Shown here piece by piece: positions 7,720 to 16,383 of a DNA stretch of 47,630 nt. The first letter of the stretch is position 1, and every line of letters begins with the position of its first letter. This stretch comes from Pseudomonadota bacterium. GTDB taxonomy: Bacteria; Pseudomonadota; Gammaproteobacteria; Steroidobacterales; Steroidobacteraceae. The notes below the pieces were generated by a model. It was not told the DNA's origin. It saw only the letters and a program-made list of their open reading frames with translations, and searched no databases. The stretch lies in assembly GCA_023433705.1 (NCBI GenBank), contig JAEYUC010000040.1:1-47630 (forward strand). Direction: 5' to 3'. The position numbers and the translations under genes were made by a program.

Positions 7720-8631
7720 ATGAGCTTGCAACGGATCGAGATCGTCGAAGTCGGCCCCCGTGACGGGCTGCAGAGCGAGTCGCAGGTACTCCCCACCGCG
7801 ACCAAGGTCGAGTTCGTCCGCCGGCTTCGGGCGAGCGGGCTCGAGCGCATCGAGGTCGCGAGTTTCGTGAATCCCAAACGCGTGCCCCAGATGGCCGATG
7901 CCGAAGAGATGCTGTCGACGCTCGCACGCGAAGTGCCCGGAGATGGCTACATCGGACTCATCCTCAACCAGAAGGGGTTCGAGCGGGCGCGCGCGGCCGG
8001 ATGCGGTGAGGTTGGCATGGCGATCGCCTCGACCGAGAGCTTCAGCCAGCGCAATCAGGGCTGCAGCGTCGACGAAGGTATCGATGCCTGGCTCGCCATT
8101 TCGAAGCTCGCGCGCGAAGCCGGTATCCGCGCGCAGATCACCATTTCCACCGCGTTCGGATGTCCGTTTGAGGGCGAAGTGCCGACCGCGCGAGTGCTCG
8201 AGCTCGCCCGGCGGATCGCGGAGGGGCAACCCGACGAGATCGCCGTGGCCGATACCATCGGAGTCGCCGTGCCGACGCAGGTGACGACGCTGATCGGCGC
8301 GCTGAGCCGGGAATTGCCGCAGGTCCAGCTGCGCGCGCATTTCCACAACACGCGCAACACCGGACTCGCGAACGCTTACGCCGCCGTCGAGGCGGGCGTG
8401 CGCACGCTCGACGCCAGTTGTGGCGGCATCGGTGGTTGTCCGTTCGCGCCCGCGGCGACCGGCAACATTCCCACCGAGGATCTGATCTACATGCTGCAAC
8501 GGATGGGCTGCGATACCGGCGTCGACCTGCCCGCGTTGATCGAAACCAGTCGGTGGCTGCAGGGCACGCTGCAGCACCCGGTGCCGGGCATGCTGGTCAA
8601 GGCGGGCGTATTCCCGGCTCATCGTTCATAA
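7720..8631 (+). CDS. Hydroxymethylglutaryl-CoA lyase family protein
   Basis: This 303-residue TIM-barrel enzyme belongs to the DRE-TIM family. VEVGPRDGLQSE near the N-terminus gives the metal-binding Asp and Arg. The HFHNTRNTG motif supplies metal-binding His, and GGIGGCPFAPAATGN matches the HMG-CoA lyase loop with its catalytic Cys. HMG-CoA lyase splits HMG-CoA to acetyl-CoA and acetoacetate at the end of leucine breakdown. The residues before GGIGGCPF are SC instead of the SVA of the classic signature, so relatives acting on citramalyl-CoA or isohexenylglutaryl-CoA cannot be excluded. No liu/atu genes are nearby. The divergent CoA-transferase gene may make its CoA substrate. Confidence 0.85.
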   Translation: MSLQRIEIVEVGPRDGLQSESQVLPTATKVEFVRRLRASGLERIEVASFVNPKRVPQMADAEEMLSTLAREVPGDGYIGLILNQKGFERARAAGCGEVGMAIASTESFSQRNQGCSVDEGIDAWLAISKLAREAGIRAQITISTAFGCPFEGEVPTARVLELARRIAEGQPDEIAVADTIGVAVPTQVTTLIGALSRELPQVQLRAHFHNTRNTGLANAYAAVEAGVRTLDASCGGIGGCPFAPAATGNIPTEDLIYMLQRMGCDTGVDLPALIETSRWLQGTLQHPVPGMLVKAGVFPAHRS

Positions 8632-8656
8632 CAAACAAAACAGTCATGGAGAACTC

Positions 8657-9202
8657 GTGAATTCATTCTGGCTGCGCGCGGGTTGCGCCTTGTCGCTGGC
8701 GTTGCTGTCGGCCTGCGGCAAGGCGCCCATCGAAGAGGCCGTCCAAAAGAACGATCGCGGCGCTGTCAGCGAGGCGATCAAGAAAGGCGCCGACGTAAAT
8801 GCGCGGGTTTCGACCGGCGAAACCCCGTTGCTGCTGGCGGTAAAGTCCACACAGAGCAGTTCGGCGCAGGCGCTGATCGAAGGCGGCGCGGACGTGACCG
8901 TCCGCGATTCCGACGGGAACAGCGTCCTGCATCACGCGGCGGCGAACGGAATGACCGGCATCTGCGGACTGCTGGTCGATCGCGGCATCGCCATCGACGT
9001 GCAGGGGAAGGGCGGTTTGACGCCGCTGCACCTTGCGGTCGCGAACGGCCGGCAGGAGACCGCCAAGTACCTCGTGCGGCGTGGCGCGAATCTCGCGGCC
9101 AAGGACGAAGGTGGCCGCACACCGCTCGACGTCGTCATGAAATCCGGCGACGTCCGCTTCACCAAGGATCTCGAACTGGCCGCGGCGACGCGCCAGAAAT
9201 GA
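8657..9202 (+). CDS. Ankyrin-repeat lipoprotein
   Basis: This 181-residue protein starts at GTG 8657 after a GGAG site. It has a lipoprotein signal with the lipobox LLSAC (Cys20), followed by Gly-Lys, which does not match the inner-membrane retention signal. It is therefore probably anchored in the outer membrane facing the periplasm. Residues 35-165 form about four ankyrin repeats, seen as TGETPLLLAVKS, DGNSVLHHAAANG, GGLTPLHLAVANG and EGGRTPLDVVMKSG. Ankyrin repeats bind proteins. The next gene, 19 bases on, is a peroxiredoxin. In Pseudomonas aeruginosa a periplasmic ankyrin protein (AnkB) supports catalase KatB, so a link to peroxide defence is possible but only inferred. Confidence 0.83.
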   Translation: MNSFWLRAGCALSLALLSACGKAPIEEAVQKNDRGAVSEAIKKGADVNARVSTGETPLLLAVKSTQSSSAQALIEGGADVTVRDSDGNSVLHHAAANGMTGICGLLVDRGIAIDVQGKGGLTPLHLAVANGRQETAKYLVRRGANLAAKDEGGRTPLDVVMKSGDVRFTKDLELAAATRQK

Positions 9203-9221
9203 CCACTGAGGAGAAACTGCA

Positions 9222-9704
9222 ATGGCGATAAAGGCTGGCGACAAGATGCCCGCGGGCACGTTCAAGACCTGGGGCAAGGATGGTCCGCAGGATCTGACAA
9301 CCGACGAATTGTTCAAGGGCAAGACCGTCGTGCTCTTCTCCGTGCCGGGCGCATTCACGCCGACCTGCGATGCCAAGCATCTGCCGGGTTTCGTGCAGAA
9401 CGCGGCCGCGCTCAAGGCGAAGGGCGTCGACACGATCGCCTGCATGGCGGTGAACGACGTGTTCGTGATGAATGCCTGGGGCAAACACTCGAACGTCGGC
9501 GACAACGTGTTGATGCTGGCCGACGGCAACGGCGATTACGCCAAGGCGCTCGGTCTCGAGATGGACGGACGCGGCTTCGGCATGGGCACGCGCGGGCAGC
9601 GTTTCGCGATCGTCGTGAAGGACGGCGTTGCGGCCGACGTGCAGATCGAGGCGCCGAAGGAGTTCAAGGTCTCCACCGCCGAGCACATTCTCTCGCGGCT
9701 ATGA
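9222..9704 (+). CDS. Peroxiredoxin, Prx5-like
   Basis: The 160-residue product reduces peroxides through a peroxidatic cysteine. FSVPGAFTPTCDAKHLPGF (about residues 40-58) is the Prx5-type TxxC active site; the Arg-containing ATP-like segment RGQRFAIVVKDG lies near residue 125. There is no signal peptide, so it acts in the cytoplasm. It begins at ATG 9222 after GAGGAGA and follows the ankyrin lipoprotein by 19 bases, so the two are probably co-transcribed. I see no fused glutaredoxin domain, so the reductant is unknown. Confidence 0.92.
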   Translation: MAIKAGDKMPAGTFKTWGKDGPQDLTTDELFKGKTVVLFSVPGAFTPTCDAKHLPGFVQNAAALKAKGVDTIACMAVNDVFVMNAWGKHSNVGDNVLMLADGNGDYAKALGLEMDGRGFGMGTRGQRFAIVVKDGVAADVQIEAPKEFKVSTAEHILSRL

Positions 9705-9722
9705 ACCGGATGACGCCAGCCG

Positions 9723-10672
<950 letters not shown>

Positions 10673-10676
<4 letters not shown>

Positions 10677-11449
10677 ACCAGCCCCCGCTTGTGCAGCTCG
10701 GCGAACAGTTCGCCGGCGTCCTTGACCATGATTCCGCGCTGGCGCCCGGGTGGTGGCTCGGTGCGCGTGACCTTGACGCGCGAGGCTCCCGCGGTCTCGG
10801 CGAGTCCCAGATCGGCCAGCGACAGTGTCGCGAGCGGCTTGGACTTGGCCTTCATGATTTCCGGAAGTTTGACGAACCGCGGCTCGTTGAGCCTCAGATC
10901 CGTGGTGACGACGGCGGGTAGGTCGACCTCCAGGGTTTCGAGGCCCGCATCGACTTCGCGCGTGACCCGCGCGACCTTGTCCGTGATCTCGAGCTTCGAT
11001 GCGAAGGTGGCCTGCGGCCGGTTCCACAGCGCCGCGAGCATCTGCCCGGTCTGGTTGTTGTCTTCGTCGATCGCCTGTTTGCCGAGGATTACAAGGAATG
11101 GCTGTTCGCGCTCGACGAGCTTCAGGAGGATTCGGGCGTTGGCGAGCGGTTCGAGCGGCTTGTCGGACACGACGTGCAGCGCGCGCTGCGTGCCCATCGC
11201 GAGCGCATTGCGCAGCGTCGCCTGGCAGTCGGTCGGACCGATGGTCGCGATCACGACTTCGTCGGCCAGCCCGCGCTCCTTGACGCGCAGCGCCTCCTCG
11301 ATGGCGATCGCATCGAAAGGATTGATGCTGAGCTTGACGCCGTCGAGCATGACGCCCGAGCCGTCCGGCTTCACGCGCACGCGCACGTTGTAGTCGACGA
11401 CGCGTTTGATTGCGACGAGAATCCTGCGGGAGTTTGCGGTTGGTTCCAT
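10673..11449 (-). CDS. etfB: Electron transfer flavoprotein beta subunit
   Basis: EtfB is the AMP-binding partner of EtfA. The 258-residue product contains LVAIKRVVDYNVRVRVK at the N-terminus, SINPFDAIAIEEALR, and the signature region LVILGKQAIDEDNNQTGQMLAA with EVDAGLETLEVDLPAVVTTDLRLNEPR after it. etfB is followed by etfA with a 4-base overlap. It diverges from the permease gene at 11494 with only 44 bases between starts, so the two promoters must share this gap or lie within the genes. Confidence 0.95.
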
Positions 11450-11493
11450 CCGCGGAGTTTAGCCGGAGTCGTGTTCGTGTTCGAGAATCGGGT

Positions 11494-12417
11494 GTGCTGA
11501 ATTACGCGCTGCGGCGGATCGTCGGACTGGTACCGACATTGTTCGTGCTGGTCACGCTGTCTTTCTTCATCATCCGGCTCGCGCCGGGCAGCCCGTTCCT
11601 CGGCGAACAGGCGGCGCCGCCCGCGATCCGCGCGAATCTCGACGCGGCCTACGGGCTCGACCAGCCGCTATATGTGCAGTACGGGCGCTACCTGGCCGGG
11701 CTCGCGGCCGGGGACCTCGGTCCTTCGTTCCGCCATCGCGATTTTCGCGTCGGCGAACTCATCGCCGCGGGCTTGCCGCTCAGTCTAACTATCGGCGTGG
11801 CGGCGGCGCTGCTGGCGCTGATCGTCGGCGTGCCGCTCGGAGTGTACGCCGCGGCCCGGGCACGTTCGTTCGGCGCCCAGTTCCTGCTCGGTTTCTCGAT
11901 GCTCGGCGTCGTGCTGCCCGCGTTCGTGGTCGGTCCGCTGCTCGCGCTGATGTTCGGGATCTACTGGCCGATTTTCCGCATCGCGGGTTACGAGCCGGGG
12001 AACCCGAGTTTCCTGGTCCTGCCGGTGGTGACGCTCGCGTTGCCCGTCATGGCCTACATCGCGCGCCTCACGTACACCAGCATGCAGGAAGTACTGGCGT
12101 CGAACTTCGTGCGCACGGCGCGCGCGAAGGGACTGCCCGAGCGCATCGTGCTCGTGCGTCACGCGCTGCGCCCGGCGCTGATTCCGGTAGTGAGTTATCT
12201 CGGGCCGGCCGTCGCATTCATCATCACCGGTTCGCTGGTCGTGGAAACCGTGTTCGGATTGCCGGGTTCGGGTCGTTATCTCGTGCAGGGCGCGATCGAT
12301 CGCGACTATCCACTCGTCATGGGCATGATCCTCGTGTACGGCGTCGTGACACTCGTGTGCAACCTGGTGGCGGACCTGTTGTACGGCTGGCTCGATCCGC
12401 GCGTGCGGCCCGCATGA
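11494..12417 (+). CDS. Peptide-type ABC transporter permease, OppB/DppB family
   Basis: This 307-residue inner-membrane protein has about six membrane segments. It begins with the family N-terminus LRRIVGLVPTLFVLVTLSFF, followed by the LAPGSPF motif and DQPLYVQYGRYL. The cytoplasmic coupling (EAA) loop is FVRTARAKGLPERIVLVRHALRPALIP (quoted in parts), which contacts the ATPase. GTG 11494 is the most likely start, as the frame upstream lacks support. It overlaps the next permease by 4 bases (ATGA). The family imports peptides, nickel or related oligomers; specificity comes from a binding protein, and none is encoded here. Confidence 0.88.
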   Translation: MLNYALRRIVGLVPTLFVLVTLSFFIIRLAPGSPFLGEQAAPPAIRANLDAAYGLDQPLYVQYGRYLAGLAAGDLGPSFRHRDFRVGELIAAGLPLSLTIGVAAALLALIVGVPLGVYAAARARSFGAQFLLGFSMLGVVLPAFVVGPLLALMFGIYWPIFRIAGYEPGNPSFLVLPVVTLALPVMAYIARLTYTSMQEVLASNFVRTARAKGLPERIVLVRHALRPALIPVVSYLGPAVAFIITGSLVVETVFGLPGSGRYLVQGAIDRDYPLVMGMILVYGVVTLVCNLVADLLYGWLDPRVRPA

Positions 12418-13223
12418 CGCGTCGCATTCGCATATCCGCCGCCGTGCTGGTCGCGCTTGCGCTGGCGGCGTTGCTCGCGCCGTTGCTCACGCCGTGGAGT
12501 CACGACGCGCTCGACTGGGAGCATCTCGCGGTCCCACCGCAGTTCGATGCCGCGCACTGGCTCGGCACCGATCGGCTGGGCCGCGACCTGTTCTCGCGCA
12601 GCATGCAGGCGATGCGCGTCTCGCTGCTGATCGGCGTGCTGGCCGCGCTGGTCAGCGTGTGCATCGGCGTTGCCTGGGGCGCGATCGCCGGTTATGTCGG
12701 TGGGCGCCTCGATGCCGCGATGATGCGTTTCGTCGACATCGTGTATGCGCTGCCGTACGTGTTCATCGTCATCATCCTCTCGACGATGTTCCCGCGCGGC
12801 AGCATCGCGGCCCTGTTCATCGCGATCGGCGCGGTGGGCTGGCTCACGATGGCGCGCATCGTGCGCGGGCAGACCCTGGCGCTGCGACGACGCGAGTTCG
12901 TGGAAGCTGCGATCGCGAGCGGCGTGAGTTCGCGCGGGATCCTGTGGCGGCACATCGTGCCCAACGTGGCCGGTCCCGTGATCGCGTACGCAACGCTCGC
13001 GATCCCGCAACTCATCCTGTTCGAGAGCTTCCTGAGCTTCCTCGGGCTCGGCGTGCAGGAGCCGTTCGCGAGCCTCGGCACTCTCATCAACGAGGGCGCG
13101 CAGGAAATGGAATCCTCGCCGTGGATGCTGCTCGTGCCGGCGACGCTGCTCACGGCGCTGCTGCTCGCGTTCAACCTGCTCGGCGACGGCTTGCGCGCCA
13201 TGCTCGAGTCGCGCGATGAGTGA
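12414..13223 (+). CDS. Peptide-type ABC transporter permease, OppC/DppC family
   Basis: The 269-residue product is the second permease of the importer. FDAAHWLGTDRLGRDLFSR near residue 50 is the OppC/DppC hallmark. A coupling loop follows at REFVEAAIASGVSSRGILWRHIVPN (residues about 160-185, quoted in parts), and the C-terminal FESFLSFLGLGVQEPFASLG is also typical. Start ATG 12414 overlaps the oppB-like stop, and its own end overlaps the ATPase gene by 8 bases. Such tight packing supports coupled synthesis of one complex. Confidence 0.88.
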   Translation: MTRRIRISAAVLVALALAALLAPLLTPWSHDALDWEHLAVPPQFDAAHWLGTDRLGRDLFSRSMQAMRVSLLIGVLAALVSVCIGVAWGAIAGYVGGRLDAAMMRFVDIVYALPYVFIVIILSTMFPRGSIAALFIAIGAVGWLTMARIVRGQTLALRRREFVEAAIASGVSSRGILWRHIVPNVAGPVIAYATLAIPQLILFESFLSFLGLGVQEPFASLGTLINEGAQEMESSPWMLLVPATLLTALLLAFNLLGDGLRAMLESRDE

Positions 13224-15015
13224 AGGCGCGCTGCTCGAAGTCGAGAATCTCGGCGTCGCGTACGACGGCCGCGCCGCCGTGGCGGGAGTCAGCTTCTCGC
13301 TCGGTCGTGGCCGTTGCCTCGGCGTGATCGGCGAATCGGGCGCAGGCAAGTCGCAATCGTTCTTGGCTCTGATGGGATTACTGCCGCGCACCGCGCGGGT
13401 ATCCGGCCAGGCGCGGCTCGCTGGCGCGCCGCTGCTGTCGGCTACGGGCGCGGCGCTGCGCGGCCGCGACGTCGCGATGATTTTCCAGGACCCGATGACT
13501 TCGCTGACGCCGCACCTGACGATCGGCGACCAGGTCGCCGAGCCGCTCGTGCATCACCGCGGCATGAGCTGGGACGAGGCGCGCGCCCGCGCGGCACGGC
13601 TGCTCGACGAAGTCCGCATGACGGATGCGCCGCGGCGGTTGAACCAGTACCCGCATGAGCTCTCGGGCGGCATGCGTCAGCGCGCGACCATCGCGATGGC
13701 TCTCGCGTGCGACCCGGCATTCCTGATCGCCGACGAGCCGACGACCGCGCTCGACGTGTCGGTGCAGGCGCAGATCCTCGCGCTGCTGCGTTCGATCGTC
13801 GATGAGCGCGGCACCGCGCTGGCCGTGATCACTCACGACATGGGCGTCATCGCCGCGCTGGCGGACGACGTGATGGTCATGCGCGACGGGAACATCGTCG
13901 AGCGCGGAAGCGTCGCGCATGTCCTGCGGGATCCTGGACACGAATACACGAGGGCCTTGCTCGCCGCCACGCCGCGCATCGATGCGCCGGGCGCGAGTGT
14001 GTCGACCCGACATGCGGCAAACCCGAGTCCGCTCGTCGTGCGCGACGTACACGTGCATCACACCGTGCGCGCGGGCGGCTGGCTCCGCAAACGCGGCACG
14101 CTCGCGGCCGTCGACGGCGTGGGGTTCGAGGTGGCCGCCGGCGAAGCGCTTGGCATCGTCGGCGAATCCGGCAGCGGCAAGTCGACGCTGACGCGGGCGC
14201 TCTTGCGCCTGATGCCGGTCGCGCGCGGCGAGATCGTGTGGCTCGGTCGCCCGATCCAGGATCTCGCCGGCGAGGAATTGCGCCAGGTGCGCGCCGGTCT
14301 GCAGATCGTGTTCCAGGACCCGTTCGCGAGTCTCGATCCGCGCATGAGCGTCGCGAACATCGTCGCCGAGCCGCTGGTCGCCCTGCGGCCGGAGATGTCC
14401 GCCGCGGAACGCGCCGACCGGGTCGCCGCCATGCTCGCGCGCGTCGGGCTCGGCGCCGAATATTCCGGCCGGCGCAGCCGGGAGCTGTCCGGCGGCCAGT
14501 GTCAGCGCGTCGCGATCGCGCGCGCGATGGTCCTCGAGCCCAAACTACTCGTGTGCGACGAAGCCGTGAGCGCGCTCGACGTTTCCGTGCAGGCGCAAAT
14601 CCTGGAACTGCTGGAGGCGATCAAGCGGGAGCAGGGCACGAGCATCGTCTTCGTGAGCCACAATCTCGCCGTCGTGCGGCGGCTCTGCGAGCGGATCCTC
14701 GTGATGTATCTCGGCCGCGAAGTCGAGTCCGGCCCGACCGATGCCGTGTTCCGGGACCCGCGCCACCCGTACACGCGCCTGTTGCTGGATTCCGTGCCGT
14801 CGATCGACCCGGCCGTGGGGCGCGCCCGCCTGGCGACCATCGAGTCGCGCGACGAGATGCCGTCCGCCTTCCAGCGTCCCGGAGGATGCGCCTTCCGGAC
14901 GCGCTGCCCGGCCGCTCTAGCCACATGCGCCGCGCGCAGTCCAGAGCCGGAGGATGCGGGTGAGGCACGCCGGGTGGCCTGCCTGCGCTGGCGCGAACTC
15001 GTGAACCAGCCCTGA
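13216..15015 (+). CDS. Double ATP-binding protein of a peptide-type ABC importer
   Basis: Two complete ABC ATPase domains are fused in 599 residues, as in YejF and other DppD-DppF fusions. Domain 1 has Walker A GESGAGKS (about residue 40), signature ELSGGMRQR and Walker B LIADEP. Domain 2 has Walker A GESGSGKST (about 315-323), signature ELSGGQCQR and Walker B LLVCDEA. Both are followed by ALDVSVQAQIL. The end has the Opp-type cysteine segment CAFRTRCPAALATC. All catalytic motifs are present, so both sites should bind ATP. The fusion provides the whole ATPase dimer for the two upstream permeases. Confidence 0.92.
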   Translation: MSEGALLEVENLGVAYDGRAAVAGVSFSLGRGRCLGVIGESGAGKSQSFLALMGLLPRTARVSGQARLAGAPLLSATGAALRGRDVAMIFQDPMTSLTPHLTIGDQVAEPLVHHRGMSWDEARARAARLLDEVRMTDAPRRLNQYPHELSGGMRQRATIAMALACDPAFLIADEPTTALDVSVQAQILALLRSIVDERGTALAVITHDMGVIAALADDVMVMRDGNIVERGSVAHVLRDPGHEYTRALLAATPRIDAPGASVSTRHAANPSPLVVRDVHVHHTVRAGGWLRKRGTLAAVDGVGFEVAAGEALGIVGESGSGKSTLTRALLRLMPVARGEIVWLGRPIQDLAGEELRQVRAGLQIVFQDPFASLDPRMSVANIVAEPLVALRPEMSAAERADRVAAMLARVGLGAEYSGRRSRELSGGQCQRVAIARAMVLEPKLLVCDEAVSALDVSVQAQILELLEAIKREQGTSIVFVSHNLAVVRRLCERILVMYLGREVESGPTDAVFRDPRHPYTRLLLDSVPSIDPAVGRARLATIESRDEMPSAFQRPGGCAFRTRCPAALATCAARSPEPEDAGEARRVACLRWRELVNQP

Positions 15016-15070
15016 AATCGCGGCCCCGAACGCGTTATCCTCCGTCGCAACCGTTTGATCCGGAAGCCGC

Positions 15071-16345
15071 ATGACACAGGAATCCCAGATTCGCCCGAGT
15101 GAGGGGCTGCGCCACGTCAAGTACGAGATCCGTGGCCGGCTGGCTCGTCGCGCACAGGAACTCGAGCGCCAGGGCTACGAGATCGTTCCGCTGAACATCG
15201 GCAACCCGGGCGCTTTCGGTTTCCGCACCCCCGAGACCATGCGGCTCGCCATGATCGAGAACATGCCGGTGGCGGAAGGGTATTGCCACCAGAAGGGCAT
15301 CTTCCCCGCGCGCGAAGCGGTCGTGATGCAGCAGCAGATGCGCGGCGTGACCGGCATGAGCGCCGAAGAGGTGTTCATCGGCAACGGCGTGAGCGAGCTC
15401 ATCGACCTCTGCCTGCGCGCACTGCTCAACGACGGCGACGAGGTGCTGATCCCGAGCCCTGACTACCCGCTGTGGTCGGCCGCGGTCACGCTGAACGGCG
15501 GCAAGGCGGTCTATTACCCGTGCCGGCCGGAGAACGATTTCGTGCCGGATCCGGAGGAGATCGCCTCGCTGATCACGCGCAAGACCCGTGCGATCGTCGT
15601 GATCAATCCCAACAACCCCACGGGCGCGGTGTATCCACGCGAAATCTGCGAGCGCATCGCGCGCCTGGCGGAGTCGAAGAAGCTCATCGTCTTCTGCGAC
15701 GAGATCTACGACCAGATGACCTACGACGGCATCGAACACGTGCCGATGGCGACGCTGGTCAGGGACACCGTGTGCTGCACGATGTCCGGACTTTCGAAGA
15801 TCTATCGGGCCTGCGGATACCGCGTGGGGTGGGCCGCGTTCTCCGGCAACCTGCGCGGCGCGGGCGACTATCTATCGGGCCTCGAGCTGCTGTCCTCGCT
15901 GCGCCTGTGTTCCAACGTGCCGGCGCAATGGGCCGTGCAGACCGCGCTCGGCGGGTACCAGAGCATCAAGGAACTGCTCGCGCCCGGCGGGCGGCTGTAC
16001 GAATCGCGTCGCGCCATCGTCGACGCGACGCGCGCGAGTCGTTACCTGCACCTGAAGGCGCCCAAGGGCTCGATGTACGCGTTCGTGCGCGTGAAGACCG
16101 AGGAATTTCCGGACTTCGACGACCAGACCTTCGCGCTCGACCTGCTCGAACAGAAACACGTGTTGCTCGCGCCGGGCGCGAGTTTCAACGTGCCGTACCG
16201 CGATCATTTCCGCACCACGTTGTTGCCGGAAGCGGCGCTGCTCAAGAAAGTGTTCGTGCGCATCGACGAGTTGCTCGCCTCCTATGCGACACGCGCGGCC
16301 GAGGGGAAGGCGCGGGTCGTGCACGCGGAAGGGCGCTTCAAGTAG
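15071..16345 (+). CDS. alaA: PLP-dependent aminotransferase, AlaA-like
   Basis: This 424-residue class I/II aminotransferase resembles AlaA, the glutamate-pyruvate transaminase. It shows VPLNIGNPGAFGF near residue 40, NPNNPTGAVYPRE (cofactor contact), FCDEIYDQMTYDG (Asp to the PLP ring nitrogen), and SGLSKIYRACGYRVGW with the PLP lysine at about residue 243. ATG 15071 follows CCGGAAG. It stands alone between the ABC operon and the nuclease-helicase pair. AlaA is the best match on motifs, but substrate preference (alanine, valine or other) is not settled by sequence alone. Confidence 0.8.
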   Translation: MTQESQIRPSEGLRHVKYEIRGRLARRAQELERQGYEIVPLNIGNPGAFGFRTPETMRLAMIENMPVAEGYCHQKGIFPAREAVVMQQQMRGVTGMSAEEVFIGNGVSELIDLCLRALLNDGDEVLIPSPDYPLWSAAVTLNGGKAVYYPCRPENDFVPDPEEIASLITRKTRAIVVINPNNPTGAVYPREICERIARLAESKKLIVFCDEIYDQMTYDGIEHVPMATLVRDTVCCTMSGLSKIYRACGYRVGWAAFSGNLRGAGDYLSGLELLSSLRLCSNVPAQWAVQTALGGYQSIKELLAPGGRLYESRRAIVDATRASRYLHLKAPKGSMYAFVRVKTEEFPDFDDQTFALDLLEQKHVLLAPGASFNVPYRDHFRTTLLPEAALLKKVFVRIDELLASYATRAAEGKARVVHAEGRFK

Positions 16346-16383
16346 CCAGCCTTTCAATTGGCCGTAATGGCCTTTGCAAGCTA

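Noticed and set aside
15472..16383. A long frame that runs from inside alaA into the AddB-like gene, which would add 304 residues to it.
   Set aside because: The extra part is a shadow of alaA in another frame, with Arg-rich, motif-free sequence. The protein family starts with the LIVPSAQRQ region, so TTG 16384 is used.
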